DNA of 64,000 nt from Verrucomicrobiota bacterium (GTDB lineage Bacteria > Verrucomicrobiota > Verrucomicrobiae > Limisphaerales > UBA11358): NCBI GenBank assembly GCA_014860005.1, contig JACZKP010000003.1, positions 1 through 64,000 on the forward strand, written 5' to 3'. A program made the position numbers and the translations under genes. Below, piece by piece: positions 45,010 through 52,787 of this stretch. The notes beneath the pieces were generated by a model. That model was not told the DNA's origin, searched no databases, and saw nothing but the letters and a program-made list of their open reading frames with translations. Each line of letters starts with the position of its first letter. Within the stretch, counting starts at the first letter, position 1.

Positions 45010-45918
45010 ATGAAAACATATCTGCTCCTTCCATTGATTCTGGGACTGGGAATTCAAATGTCCGCTCAATCTCCCACCGATGCCTCCGCCGTCGTCGCGT
45101 CCGGCGCGAAAGTTGAAAAGCTCGCGGGCGATTTCAAATTCACTGAAGGCCCGACCGCCGACAAGGCGGGCAACGTCTTCTTCACCGACCAGCCGAACAA
45201 CCGCATCCTGAAATGGAGCGTGGACGGCCAGCTCTCCACGTTCATGCAGCCGGCGGGTCGCGCGAACGGCATGTTCTTCGACGCACAGGGCAATCTCATC
45301 GCCTGCGCGGATGAAAAGATGGAGTTGTGGTCCATCACCCCCGACGGCAAACACACCGTGCTGGCAAAGGAATTCGAGGGCAAACCGCTCAACGGGCCGA
45401 ACGACGTCTGGGTGCGCGCGGACGGCAGCCTGTTTTTCACCGACCCGTTCTACAAACGCCCGTGGTGGACGCACAACGATCCGCCGCAGGGCACGCAGCA
45501 GGTTTATTTCCTGAGCGCCGACCGCAAAACGCTCAAGCGCGTGACCACGGACCTCGAACAACCCAACGGCATCATCGGCACGCCGGACGGCAAGACGCTC
45601 TACGTGGCGGACATTCGCGCCCGCAAGACGTACCGCTACGACATCCAACCCGACGGCACACTGGCCAACAAACACCTGCATTGCGAACTCGGCTCCGACG
45701 GCATGACACTCGACACCGAGGGCAACCTCTACCTCACTGGTCGCGGCGTGACCGTGTTCGACAAGGCAGGCAAACAGATTGCGCAGATTGCCGTGCCAGA
45801 ATCGTGGACCGCGAACGTCAGCTTCGGCGGCAAGGATCACAAGACGCTGTTCATCACCGCGAGCACGGGGCTTTACTCGATTCAAACCAAGTATCGCGGA
45901 GCGAATGCGGCAAAGTGA
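45010..45918 (+). CDS. Secreted SMP-30/gluconolactonase family protein
   Basis: A 302-residue protein with a signal peptide (1-19). The six-bladed propeller is visible in F-T-E-G-P-T, N-V-F-F-T-D, G-R-A-N-G-M, the metal-site N-G-P-N-D-V-W, Q-P-N-G-I, and D-G-M-T-L-D-T-E-G-N-L-Y. Glu (F-T-E-G-P), Asn (G-P-N-D) and Asp (S-D-G-M) would bind the divalent metal. These enzymes open sugar lactones such as gluconolactone. It is a likely periplasmic partner for sugar oxidation. Confidence 0.92.
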   Translation: MKTYLLLPLILGLGIQMSAQSPTDASAVVASGAKVEKLAGDFKFTEGPTADKAGNVFFTDQPNNRILKWSVDGQLSTFMQPAGRANGMFFDAQGNLIACADEKMELWSITPDGKHTVLAKEFEGKPLNGPNDVWVRADGSLFFTDPFYKRPWWTHNDPPQGTQQVYFLSADRKTLKRVTTDLEQPNGIIGTPDGKTLYVADIRARKTYRYDIQPDGTLANKHLHCELGSDGMTLDTEGNLYLTGRGVTVFDKAGKQIAQIAVPESWTANVSFGGKDHKTLFITASTGLYSIQTKYRGANAAK

Positions 45919-45987
45919 CGAGCTAAACCCCTCATAAAAGGGGAACCCGTCGTGACGTTGGATAAAGGGTCGGTTTGTAATCGCGCG

Positions 45988-46021
45988 TTGACTTCCTCAT
46001 GTCAGACATCATGATGCCTGT
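45988..46021 (+). promoter_or_regulatory. Possible vapBC promoter with overlapping palindromic operator
   Basis: TTGACT at 45988-45993, a 16-base spacer and CATGAT at 46010-46015 form a weak sigma-70-like promoter. A palindrome CATCATGATG (46007-46016) covers the -10 and ends 5 bases before the GTG start. Toxin-antitoxin operons are typically repressed by the TA complex at such sites. The message would be almost leaderless. Confidence 0.35.
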
Positions 46022-46267
46022 GTGAGAACCACGTTGACGCTTGATCCGGACATCGCGGCCAAGGCAAAAAAAGGCGCCGCCAAACTGCGCAAGCCATTCA
46101 AGGAAGTGATCAACGCGGCGCTGCGCGTGGGCTTGGATGAAATCCTGGCGCCGCCCGCCGCGAAACCTTACCGCACCAAGCCGCGCCCGCTCGGTCTGCG
46201 CCGGGGCTTCAGCTACGACAACATTTCCGAACTGATCGCCGCCGCCGAGGGAGAAGACCATCAATGA
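46022..46267 (+). CDS. VapB-like antitoxin (DUF2191 type)
   Basis: An 81-residue protein with GTG start 46022 (read M-R-T-T-L-T-L-D). The N-terminal strand R-T-T-L-T-L-D followed by helices with K-P-F-K-E-V-I-N-A-A-L resembles ribbon-helix-helix antitoxins. The C-terminal part (F-S-Y-D-N-I-S-E-L-I) should be the toxin-binding segment. The stop overlaps the toxin start by 4 bp (ATGA), a standard TA arrangement. Confidence 0.82.
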   Translation: MRTTLTLDPDIAAKAKKGAAKLRKPFKEVINAALRVGLDEILAPPAAKPYRTKPRPLGLRRGFSYDNISELIAAAEGEDHQ

Positions 46268-46695
46268 TCCTCGTGGATGCCAATCTTCTGCTTTACGCCG
46301 AGGACAGTTTGTCCGAACACCACGCAGCGGCCCGTACCTGGTGGGATGTCCAACTCAGCGGTTCTGAGCCGGTGGGTTTATGCTGGCCGGTCCTCAACGC
46401 CTTCATCCGCATCGGCACTAATCCCCGGCTGCACCATCGCCCGCTTACCCTCAAGGAAGCCACCGAGCGCGTGCAGAGTTGGTTCGACCAGTCGTGCGTG
46501 CGCATCGTTCAGCCAACCGAACAGCACTGGACGCTTTTTCAACAAATGCTGCGCAGCGGGAATGCGGTGGGCAACCTGGTTTCCGACGCCCACCTCGCGG
46601 CGCTCGCGGTGGAGCACAACTCCGTGTTGCACTCGACCGACGCCGACTTCTCGCGTTTTCGAGGACTCAAATGGAAGAACCCCATTGCCGGGTGA
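46264..46695 (+). CDS. VapC-family toxin (PIN-domain ribonuclease)
   Basis: A 143-residue PIN domain. Asp5 in I-L-V-D-A-N-L-L-L-Y and the pair of acidic residues in S-D-A-H-L-A-A-L and T-D-A-D-F-S-R-F place the Mg site. The usual second-position Glu appears absent in W-P-V-L-N-A-F-I-R, as in the related W-x-x-L-x-x-F-L-R subgroup. VapC toxins cut tRNA or rRNA when the antitoxin is lost. Length and overlap with the antitoxin look intact, so the module may be active. Confidence 0.9.
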   Translation: MILVDANLLLYAEDSLSEHHAAARTWWDVQLSGSEPVGLCWPVLNAFIRIGTNPRLHHRPLTLKEATERVQSWFDQSCVRIVQPTEQHWTLFQQMLRSGNAVGNLVSDAHLAALAVEHNSVLHSTDADFSRFRGLKWKNPIAG

Positions 46696-46703
46696 ACGCA
46701 GTC

Positions 46704-46856
46704 ATGCTCCGCAACGGCGGAATCAGCAGCGGCAGCAAACCCGACACTGACGCGACGAAGAAAGTGCCCGGCGAAGGGTTCAAACGCCACTGGCCGCCGC
46801 TCATCAAGAGGGATGCGGCGGTGAAGGCGAAGGTGGTGAAACTGTTCAACCCGTAG
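46704..46856 (+). CDS. Uncertain 50-residue frame
   Basis: An ATG at 46704 opens 50 codons with a basic C-terminus (K-R-D-A-A-V-K-A-K-V-V-K-L-F-N-P). It fills the gap between vapC and the fusion gene and ends 8 bp before the latter. There is no recognised family. It may be a remnant or chance. Confidence 0.2.
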   Translation: MLRNGGISSGSKPDTDATKKVPGEGFKRHWPPLIKRDAAVKAKVVKLFNP

Positions 46857-46864
46857 CTGCCGAC

Positions 46865-48226
46865 GTGAAAACACTTCTCCTGTTGGAAGACAACGAAGAG
46901 CGAATCACCGCGTTTGAATCGGTGGTTCGCGAACTCGGTGCTGATTGGCAATTGCGTGTGTGGCGCGATGCCCCGGCAATGGTCGCCGAGTGTGAGGAGT
47001 TTTTCGACAGCACCCACCTTGTCTCGCTCGACCACGATTTGAATCCCCAGCCCGGTGCGACTCGCGACCCGGGCACGGGTTTGGACGTGGCGAAGCTGCT
47101 CGCCAGCCACTTTGCGTTTTGCCCTGTCATCATCCACTCCACAAACGCAGACCGCGCATGGTCGATGCACAACGAGTTGAGATTTGCGGGTTGGACTGTG
47201 GATCGTGTCGGGCCAATCGGTGACGATTGGGTTGGCAAACTTTGGCTGCCGAAAGCCCGCGAACTGCTGGCGTCTTCGGAGCGTCGCGAAGTCTTCCGCC
47301 GACCACATGACCATTCTGCGAGGATGCAGCGCGCTTTGCTCTCGCTCGAAGGTCTAGCCATCGGAGACGCCGTCGGCGAGATGCTCGCTTATCGCCACGC
47401 GGACGCGGCTCGAATAATTGAAAGCGGATTGCCTTCCGGCCCGTGGTTTCACACCGACGATACAGAGATGGCGCTCTCGATTGTCGAAGTGCTGAAACTT
47501 TACGGTTATGTTCATCAAGACGCCCTCGCCCGGCGATTTGCCTGGCGATTTGAGCGCGAGCCGGATCGTGGTTACGGCCGCATGACGCGAATCCAATTGA
47601 GCGAAATCATCCGGGGTGGCGACTGGCGTCAGGGCGCGGCTTCTGCGTTTGGCGGGCAAGGCTCGATGGGAAACGGCGGCGCAATGCGAGTCGCTCCGCT
47701 CGGCGCTTACTTCGCAGATGATTTGCCTCGCACGGTTGAGGAAGCGCGCGCTTCCGCACTCGTCACTCACACTCACACCGAAGGTGTTGCTGGCACGATA
47801 GCCATCGCCGTCGCTGCCGCGATGGCTTGGCGGTTGCGAGAAGACAATTCGTCGGCGCGCATTTCCAAGTTGTTCGAGGCCGTTCTCGACTCCACGCCTG
47901 AGAGCAAAGTCCGTCGCGGGATTCTCATCGCATCTCAAACACCGGTGACAATTCCAGTTGAGGCTGTCGCAAAAGCCCTCGGGAATGGTTCGCTCGTGAC
48001 CGCTCCAGACACCGTGCCGTTCGCGCTGTGGTGTGCCGCACTTCACCTCGGCAATTACGTCGAATCTCTTGCGTTGACGATTTCAGGTGATGGAGACTGC
48101 GACACAAACGCCGCGATTGTCGGTGGAATTGTCGCGCTGTCGGTTGGTCAAAATGGGATTCCATTCGAATGGCGGAAACAGAAAGAGCCGCTGCCCTTTA
48201 GTAACCTCGAAGCACTGAAGGAATGA
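46865..48226 (+). CDS. Receiver-like domain fused to ADP-ribosylglycohydrolase
   Basis: A 453-residue fusion. Residues 1-130 resemble the cyclic-phosphate-processing receiver-like family (Cyc_pr_RR): L-L-E-D-N at 7-10, V-S-L-D-H-D-L at 53-59, G-T-G-L-D-V at 70-75 and V-I-I-H-S-T-N at 88-94. The D-H-D-L motif sets it apart from ordinary response regulators. Residues 153-445 form an ADP-ribosylglycohydrolase (DraG/ARH): G-L-A-I-G-D-A-V-G-E near 163-172, the metal motif H-T-D-D-T-E-M-A at 196-203, G-N-G-G-A-M-R-V-A-P mid-domain, and G-D-G-D-C-D-T-N at 408-415. All metal ligands seem present, so hydrolysis of ADP-ribose adducts is likely. The stop overlaps the pnuC-like start by 4 bp. Confidence 0.87.
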   Translation: MKTLLLLEDNEERITAFESVVRELGADWQLRVWRDAPAMVAECEEFFDSTHLVSLDHDLNPQPGATRDPGTGLDVAKLLASHFAFCPVIIHSTNADRAWSMHNELRFAGWTVDRVGPIGDDWVGKLWLPKARELLASSERREVFRRPHDHSARMQRALLSLEGLAIGDAVGEMLAYRHADAARIIESGLPSGPWFHTDDTEMALSIVEVLKLYGYVHQDALARRFAWRFEREPDRGYGRMTRIQLSEIIRGGDWRQGAASAFGGQGSMGNGGAMRVAPLGAYFADDLPRTVEEARASALVTHTHTEGVAGTIAIAVAAAMAWRLREDNSSARISKLFEAVLDSTPESKVRRGILIASQTPVTIPVEAVAKALGNGSLVTAPDTVPFALWCAALHLGNYVESLALTISGDGDCDTNAAIVGGIVALSVGQNGIPFEWRKQKEPLPFSNLEALKE

Positions 48227-48375
48227 GCAACAGCGTGGAAATCGCGGCCAACGTATTGAATGCCGCCTCAATTGTGCTTGCAGCGCGAAACAGCTTGCAC
48301 ACTTGGTGGGTTGGAATTGTCGGTTGTGTTCTGTTTGGCCTGGTATTTTTCGGCACACATCTTTACGCAGACGTC
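48223..48375 (+). pseudogene. pnuC: Truncated pnuC, nicotinamide-riboside transporter remnant
   Basis: The start overlaps the previous stop (ATGA). The 51 codons read L-N-A-A-S-I-V-L-A-A-R-N-S-L-H-T-W-W, G-I-V-G-C-V-L-F-G-L and L-Y-A-D-V, closely matching the first helix pair of PnuC. After L-Y-A-D-V, homology ends abruptly in every frame, so about three-quarters of the gene is lost. Intact PnuC imports nicotinamide riboside for NAD synthesis. Confidence 0.8.
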
Positions 48376-48743
48376 AACCGCGGCGCGGTTGCGGCCATTC
48401 CCGTCCGTCCATCACGCGCGACATTCGTTACGGCGGCATTGCGGTTGATGATTGGTTTCACGATGACCCAAGGTAGGCGCTGGCGCGCCAACCTTGGGCT
48501 GAGGGCACAAACCCGTTGGGATTCCAAAAGGCTTCGCGCTCGCGACCAACGTCATGTTGCTTATGCAATACAAACTTGTCTTTTGTCATTCGTAGACTGC
48601 CCCGGTTATTCGGGGTTGAACGCGTTCGCTCTGTCGTTGCTGCGGCAAGACGGGCCAACCCGCATCGCCACGCTTTGCGGTAAAATAGAAATTCCCTGTT
48701 TCATCCAGGGTTTATCTGTGGCTAAATCTTCACGCGTTAAACA
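48376..48743 (+). other. Deletion scar and intergenic sequence before argB
   Basis: After the pnuC break, one frame reads S-I-T-R-D-I-R-Y-G-G-I-A-V-D-D-W and stops at 48475, possibly the tail of another lost gene. The rest has no convincing gene. It should contain the argB promoter. Confidence 0.4.
48467..48498. repeat. Hairpin repeat CCCAAGGT ... ACCTTGGG
   Basis: 8-bp perfect arms (48467-48474 and 48491-48498) with an inner GGCGC/GCGCC pairing. The form suggests a dispersed palindromic repeat at the deletion scar. No T-tract follows. Confidence 0.55.
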
Positions 48744-49625
48744 ATGCAAGACCTTATTGCCAAAGCCACGACGCTGCTGGAAGCGTTGCCGTACATCCAG
48801 AAATTCAGCGGCGAAACGTTCGTCGTGAAATACGGCGGGTCGTTCATGGACTCGCCCGATCCTGGCGTGCGCCAGAGCGTGGCGCGCGACATTGTGTTTC
48901 TGGAAGCCGTTGAGATCAATCCGGTCGTCGTTCACGGCGGCGGCAAGGCCATCACGCGCGCGATGGAGAAGGCTGGCCTCAAAGCGAACTTTATCCAAGG
49001 GATGCGCGTCACCGACGAACCGACGGTGGCAGTGGTGGATCAAGTGCTCTCGCGTGAAATCAATCCAGAGGTCGTGGCCACCATCAATTCACTCGGCGGC
49101 GTGGCGAAGGGTTTTGCCGGACCGGAGATTTTCCGTTGTCGCAAGCTGCTGCTCGACGACAAGGAAAAGCCGGGCGCGAAGATTGACGTGGGTTATGTAG
49201 GTGAAGTCATCGGGGTGAACACCGCGCCGTTGCTGGAGTGCATTGCCCAGGGCATCACGCCGGTCATCAGTCCCACGGCGCGCGGCGAGGACGGAAAGAT
49301 TTACAACTGCAACGCCGACGTGGCCGCCGCACAGGCCGCCATTGCGCTCAAAGCGAAGCGACTGGTTTTCATGAGTGATGTACCCGGTTTGATGCGCGAT
49401 CCGAAAGACCCGGCCACGCTCATCGCGCATCTCCAGACGACCGAAGTGCCCGGCCTGAAAGCCGCGGGCATCGTGGACAAAGGCATGATTCCGAAGGTGG
49501 ACAGCGCCGTCGCGGCGATCAAATCCGGCGTGGAGAAGGTTTCGCTCGTGGATGGCCGGGTGCCGCACGCGGTCTTGCTGGAAATATTCACGGACGCCGG
49601 CGTGGGGACGGAGGTTGTCCTTTAG
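48744..49625 (+). CDS. argB: Acetylglutamate kinase
   Basis: A 293-residue amino-acid-kinase family enzyme that phosphorylates N-acetylglutamate in arginine synthesis. It has V-V-K-Y-G-G-S, V-V-H-G-G-G-K, N-C-N-A-D-V-A-A-A and the nucleotide segment F-M-S-D-V-P-G-L-M. The N-terminal helix (about 1-25) before the first strand is the type found in hexameric, arginine-inhibited enzymes, so feedback control by arginine is plausible. argD and argF lie 1.8 and 3.2 kb downstream, with two unrelated genes between. Confidence 0.96.
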   Translation: MQDLIAKATTLLEALPYIQKFSGETFVVKYGGSFMDSPDPGVRQSVARDIVFLEAVEINPVVVHGGGKAITRAMEKAGLKANFIQGMRVTDEPTVAVVDQVLSREINPEVVATINSLGGVAKGFAGPEIFRCRKLLLDDKEKPGAKIDVGYVGEVIGVNTAPLLECIAQGITPVISPTARGEDGKIYNCNADVAAAQAAIALKAKRLVFMSDVPGLMRDPKDPATLIAHLQTTEVPGLKAAGIVDKGMIPKVDSAVAAIKSGVEKVSLVDGRVPHAVLLEIFTDAGVGTEVVL

Positions 49626-49656
49626 CGGCCCTCACGCCTCGCGTCGGAGGCGCGCT

Positions 49657-50625
49657 TCACGCTGCGCCGCCGAACCAGGGGCGGGTTCGCAAGGAACTTG
49701 ACCGCGCGGTGGCGTCAATGACCCGCTTGGCCAGCTTCGCATTCTCGGCGATTTGCCAGTCGAACATGCCGACCAGGATGAAATCCGCGCCGTTATTGAT
49801 GGCGTGAGGGAACGCCGAACGCGGCGGCAACGCGCCCGCCGCCAGAATCTTGAAGGCGATCCAGGGCTTCTTCACTTTGGCCATGAACTCCACCACCGTT
49901 TGCGGATCGCGGCACCAGTAATTGTCGTTCTGGCCCACTGCGGCCGTCGCCCCGGTTTGCGGCGCGGTGAAGTAGTCGTGCGTGTGGAAAGTACTCTGGT
50001 AGAAATCCACGTCGAGTTTGCGGCGCTCACATTCCACCACCACGCCAAAGTCGTGGGCGGCGACACCAGCCACGCGTTTCAGCGACCGGATCAACTGCAC
50101 GGTCTCGCCGACTTTCTCGAACCGGCCTTGTGCCAGAAGCCCCTCGGCGTTGTCGCCCGTGATATGAACGCCCACCGCGCCTTCATCCACCGCGCGGTGG
50201 ATTTGCGAATAGCCGCCATTGGAATCGAGTCTGATTTGGGCAATCCACTTCATCTTCCCACCCCGTTTCCAGTGGTTAAAAATGTGCGAGTTGTCGTCCA
50301 TCACCCAGGTATTGATGACGTTGATGCCGTTGGCTTCGGCGGTTTGGAGGGTTTCGGCGATCTTCATCTCGGTGTTGTAACGACGCATGAGGGTGGACAC
50401 ATAACGCAAATCGCGCGCGTGCGCGTGGCCGGAGATGAGGTTGCCGCCGAGCATGAGGCGGCTCAATTCCACACCGCCAATCCAGCCCATCGGCAGCGCT
50501 GCAGACTGCACGGTTGCCGAAGCCGCTGGTGGTTCGCCTGGCTCGGCGCGCAACAGCGCGGGCAGCGTGGCGGCGGCCAACGCGGAAGTTCTTACGAAGT
50601 CACGACGGCTGACTGACTTTTTCAT
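49657..50625 (-). CDS. Tat-exported protein, probable TIM-barrel, function unknown
   Basis: A 322-residue protein. The N-terminus M-K-K-S-V-S-R-R-D-F-V-R-T-S-A-L is a clear twin-arginine signal with cleavage near L-L-R-A-E. The body has alternating hydrophobic strands and helices (I-N-V-I-N-T-W, G-V-H-I-T-G, W-I-A-F-K-I-L-A-A-G-A, F-I-L-V-G-M-F-D-W) that suggest a TIM barrel like aldo-keto reductases or amidohydrolases, but I see no decisive active-site motif. The start at 50625 is chosen for the signal. It is inserted antisense between argB and argD. Confidence 0.75.
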   Translation of the reverse strand: MKKSVSRRDFVRTSALAAATLPALLRAEPGEPPAASATVQSAALPMGWIGGVELSRLMLGGNLISGHAHARDLRYVSTLMRRYNTEMKIAETLQTAEANGINVINTWVMDDNSHIFNHWKRGGKMKWIAQIRLDSNGGYSQIHRAVDEGAVGVHITGDNAEGLLAQGRFEKVGETVQLIRSLKRVAGVAAHDFGVVVECERRKLDVDFYQSTFHTHDYFTAPQTGATAAVGQNDNYWCRDPQTVVEFMAKVKKPWIAFKILAAGALPPRSAFPHAINNGADFILVGMFDWQIAENAKLAKRVIDATARSSSLRTRPWFGGAA

Positions 50626-50790
50626 GGCAGGATGTAGTTGTTGGTTCACCCGGAAGCACCCGAAGCAACAAGAGCACAGGCCAGTTTGAATTTCAACCTC
50701 GATTTTCTTACGGCAGCCTTCCTTACTGGGTTGACGGAGGTGGTTATCAATTGAATTGAAGCCCGCATCCAGAGATGCAATTCTCTCACC

Positions 50791-51357
50791 GTGACGAATT
50801 TGGACGCCCATGTCCTGCGAGAGAATACCGGAACTTCCGGCGTGCTGGAGTCTGCTCGCACGGCCGTGGCGGTGCTGGCGGACCACGACATCCCGCACTT
50901 GATCGTGGGCGGCGTGGCGGTGCAGGAGCACGGCTATCCGCGCGTGACAATTGACGTGGATGTGGTTGTGCCGGATGTGTTGGAGGCGGTGGAATTTCTC
51001 ACGGCCAGTCTGACCGGGCCGTTCCATCGCGTGCCGGAGGTTCACGACCGGGTGGAGGACCGGCGCAACGGCGTGTTTATTGACTTGCTGCCGGCGGGAA
51101 AGGTTTTGCGACGCGGCTGCAAAGTCCCATTTCCCCAGCCAGGCAAAGTTGCCGAGGAGTTGCAGATCGTGAAGCTGGAGGAACTCATTTCACTCAAGCT
51201 GGACAGTTGGTCGAACAATCCCGCGAAACGTTTGCGCGACAAGGCGGACGTTACCGAACTCATCCTACGCTGCAAGTTACCGCGCGACCTGGCTGTGGAC
51301 CCGGCGGTCAAGACACTCTACCTCGAAACATGGGACGCCCTCCAAGCCGAGCAGTGA
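50791..51357 (+). CDS. Nucleotidyltransferase-like (MNT/AbiEii-type fold) protein
   Basis: A 188-residue protein with GTG start 50791. L-I-V-G-G-V-A-V-Q-E-H-G followed by T-I-D-V-D-V-V-V matches the G-G-x-A-x-x-x-x-G and D-x-D signature of minimal nucleotidyltransferase folds. A third acidic residue may be in F-I-D-L-L. The C-terminal K-L-E-E-L-I-S-L-K-L-D and K-A-D-V-T-E-L-I are typical of AbiEii/DUF6036-like proteins, some of which are toxins. No antitoxin partner is adjacent, so no function is claimed. Confidence 0.7.
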   Translation: MTNLDAHVLRENTGTSGVLESARTAVAVLADHDIPHLIVGGVAVQEHGYPRVTIDVDVVVPDVLEAVEFLTASLTGPFHRVPEVHDRVEDRRNGVFIDLLPAGKVLRRGCKVPFPQPGKVAEELQIVKLEELISLKLDSWSNNPAKRLRDKADVTELILRCKLPRDLAVDPAVKTLYLETWDALQAEQ

Positions 51358-51461
51358 ATTCACCAGTTACTTTACGGTTCACGATTGGAAGTTCTCGATT
51401 CGCGCCGTGCGTCGTGAAGTCGAGCTGGAATCGGCAATCGTAAAACGAATCTCGTAAAATC

Positions 51462-52751
51462 ATGAAGGAATTTGTTTCACCGCCACCGCCGATTGTCCGA
51501 AACCAATTCGAGACGATTCGCGAGTTGTTCAGCAAGAACGTGGTGCCGAGCTATGGCCGCTTTGACCTCGCGTTCAGCCACGGCTCGGGCAGTCACCTTT
51601 TCGATGTAAACGGCCGGCGTTATCTCGACCTAGGCGGCGGGATTGCGGTGTGTTCGCTGGGCCACGCGCATCCAGCGGTCACCGAGGCGCTCGTCGAGCA
51701 ATCGCGCAAGCTCGTACACACGTCGAATTTCTATTATCACGAACCGCAAGGTCGCTTGGCGCAGGCGTTGGTGAATCTGATCGGTCCGGGCAAATGCTTC
51801 TTCTGCAACAGCGGCGTCGAGGCGAATGAGGGTTTGTTCAAGCTCGCGCGCAAATTCGGCCATGACGAAGGACGCTTTGAAATCATCACCACCGTGAATT
51901 CGTTTCATGGCCGCACCCTGGCCGGCATCGCGGCCACGGGGCAGGACAAGGTCAAGAAAGGGTTCGAACCAATGGTGCCCGGCTTCCGACAAGTGCCGTT
52001 CAATGACCTCGCGGGAATGCAGGCTGCCCTCTCGCCGGCAACCGCCGCGATCATGATTGAAGGGGTCCAGGGCGAAGGCGGCGTCACGCCCACCACGCCG
52101 GAATACCTGCTCGGTTTGCGACGATTGTGCGACGAGAAGAGACTGTTGCTGCTGATGGACGGCGTGCAGTGCGGGCATTTTCGCACGGGCAGGTTTCAGA
52201 GTTTTCAGCGCATTCTCGAAGGCGTGCCCGGCGGCGGACAATTTCTTCCTGATGGCCTTTCAATGGCGAAATCGTTGGGCGGCGGGTTTCCGATGGGCGC
52301 CTTCTGGGTACGGTCTCCTTACGCGGATTTGCTGGGTGCCGGCACGCACGGCACAACTTACGGCGGCTCGCCGCTGGCGTGCGCCGTGGCGCTGAAAATC
52401 CTGGAGGTGATTGGCCGCGAACAACTCGAAAAGCATGCGCGCGAGGTGGGCGAGTTCCTCAAATTCAGCCTGGAACAACTGGCAGCAAAATACCCGGGGG
52501 TCATTCAAACCGTGCGAGGGCTGGGATTGATGATCGGCGTGGAACTCGCGCCGGATATTACGAACCTGCCCGGCGATCCCGCCAAGAGCCAGGCCGTGCG
52601 GTTTGCGAGCCTGTTGCACGCCGCGGGATTGCTTACCATTCCGGCGGGCGCACAGATTCTTCGCCTGTTGCCGGCGCTCAATCTGCAACGCACCGATGCG
52701 GAGGAGGGATTGCGCATCCTGGAATCGGTGATTGCCAAATTGGCCGCCTGA
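51462..52751 (+). CDS. argD: Acetylornithine aminotransferase
   Basis: A 429-residue class III PLP aminotransferase that makes N-acetylornithine. It has Y-L-D-L-G-G-G-I-A-V, F-C-N-S-G-V-E-A-N-E, F-H-G-R-T-L, and the PLP lysine in S-M-A-K-S-L-G-G-G-F-P. The usual D-E-V-Q motif is D-G-V-Q-C-G here, keeping the PLP-ring Asp but replacing the Glu. It is followed by an extra ~20-residue loop (R-F-Q-S-F-Q-R-I). argF starts 36 bp downstream, consistent with one operon. Confidence 0.95.
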   Translation: MKEFVSPPPPIVRNQFETIRELFSKNVVPSYGRFDLAFSHGSGSHLFDVNGRRYLDLGGGIAVCSLGHAHPAVTEALVEQSRKLVHTSNFYYHEPQGRLAQALVNLIGPGKCFFCNSGVEANEGLFKLARKFGHDEGRFEIITTVNSFHGRTLAGIAATGQDKVKKGFEPMVPGFRQVPFNDLAGMQAALSPATAAIMIEGVQGEGGVTPTTPEYLLGLRRLCDEKRLLLLMDGVQCGHFRTGRFQSFQRILEGVPGGGQFLPDGLSMAKSLGGGFPMGAFWVRSPYADLLGAGTHGTTYGGSPLACAVALKILEVIGREQLEKHAREVGEFLKFSLEQLAAKYPGVIQTVRGLGLMIGVELAPDITNLPGDPAKSQAVRFASLLHAAGLLTIPAGAQILRLLPALNLQRTDAEEGLRILESVIAKLAA

Positions 52752-52787
52752 GCCGATACAGACAGAGGTGGCAGCACTGGTTTTGAC

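Noticed and set aside
44218..45885. 555-residue minus-strand open frame
   Set aside because: It lies opposite the methyltransferase and SMP-30 genes, both strongly supported by motifs and signal peptides.
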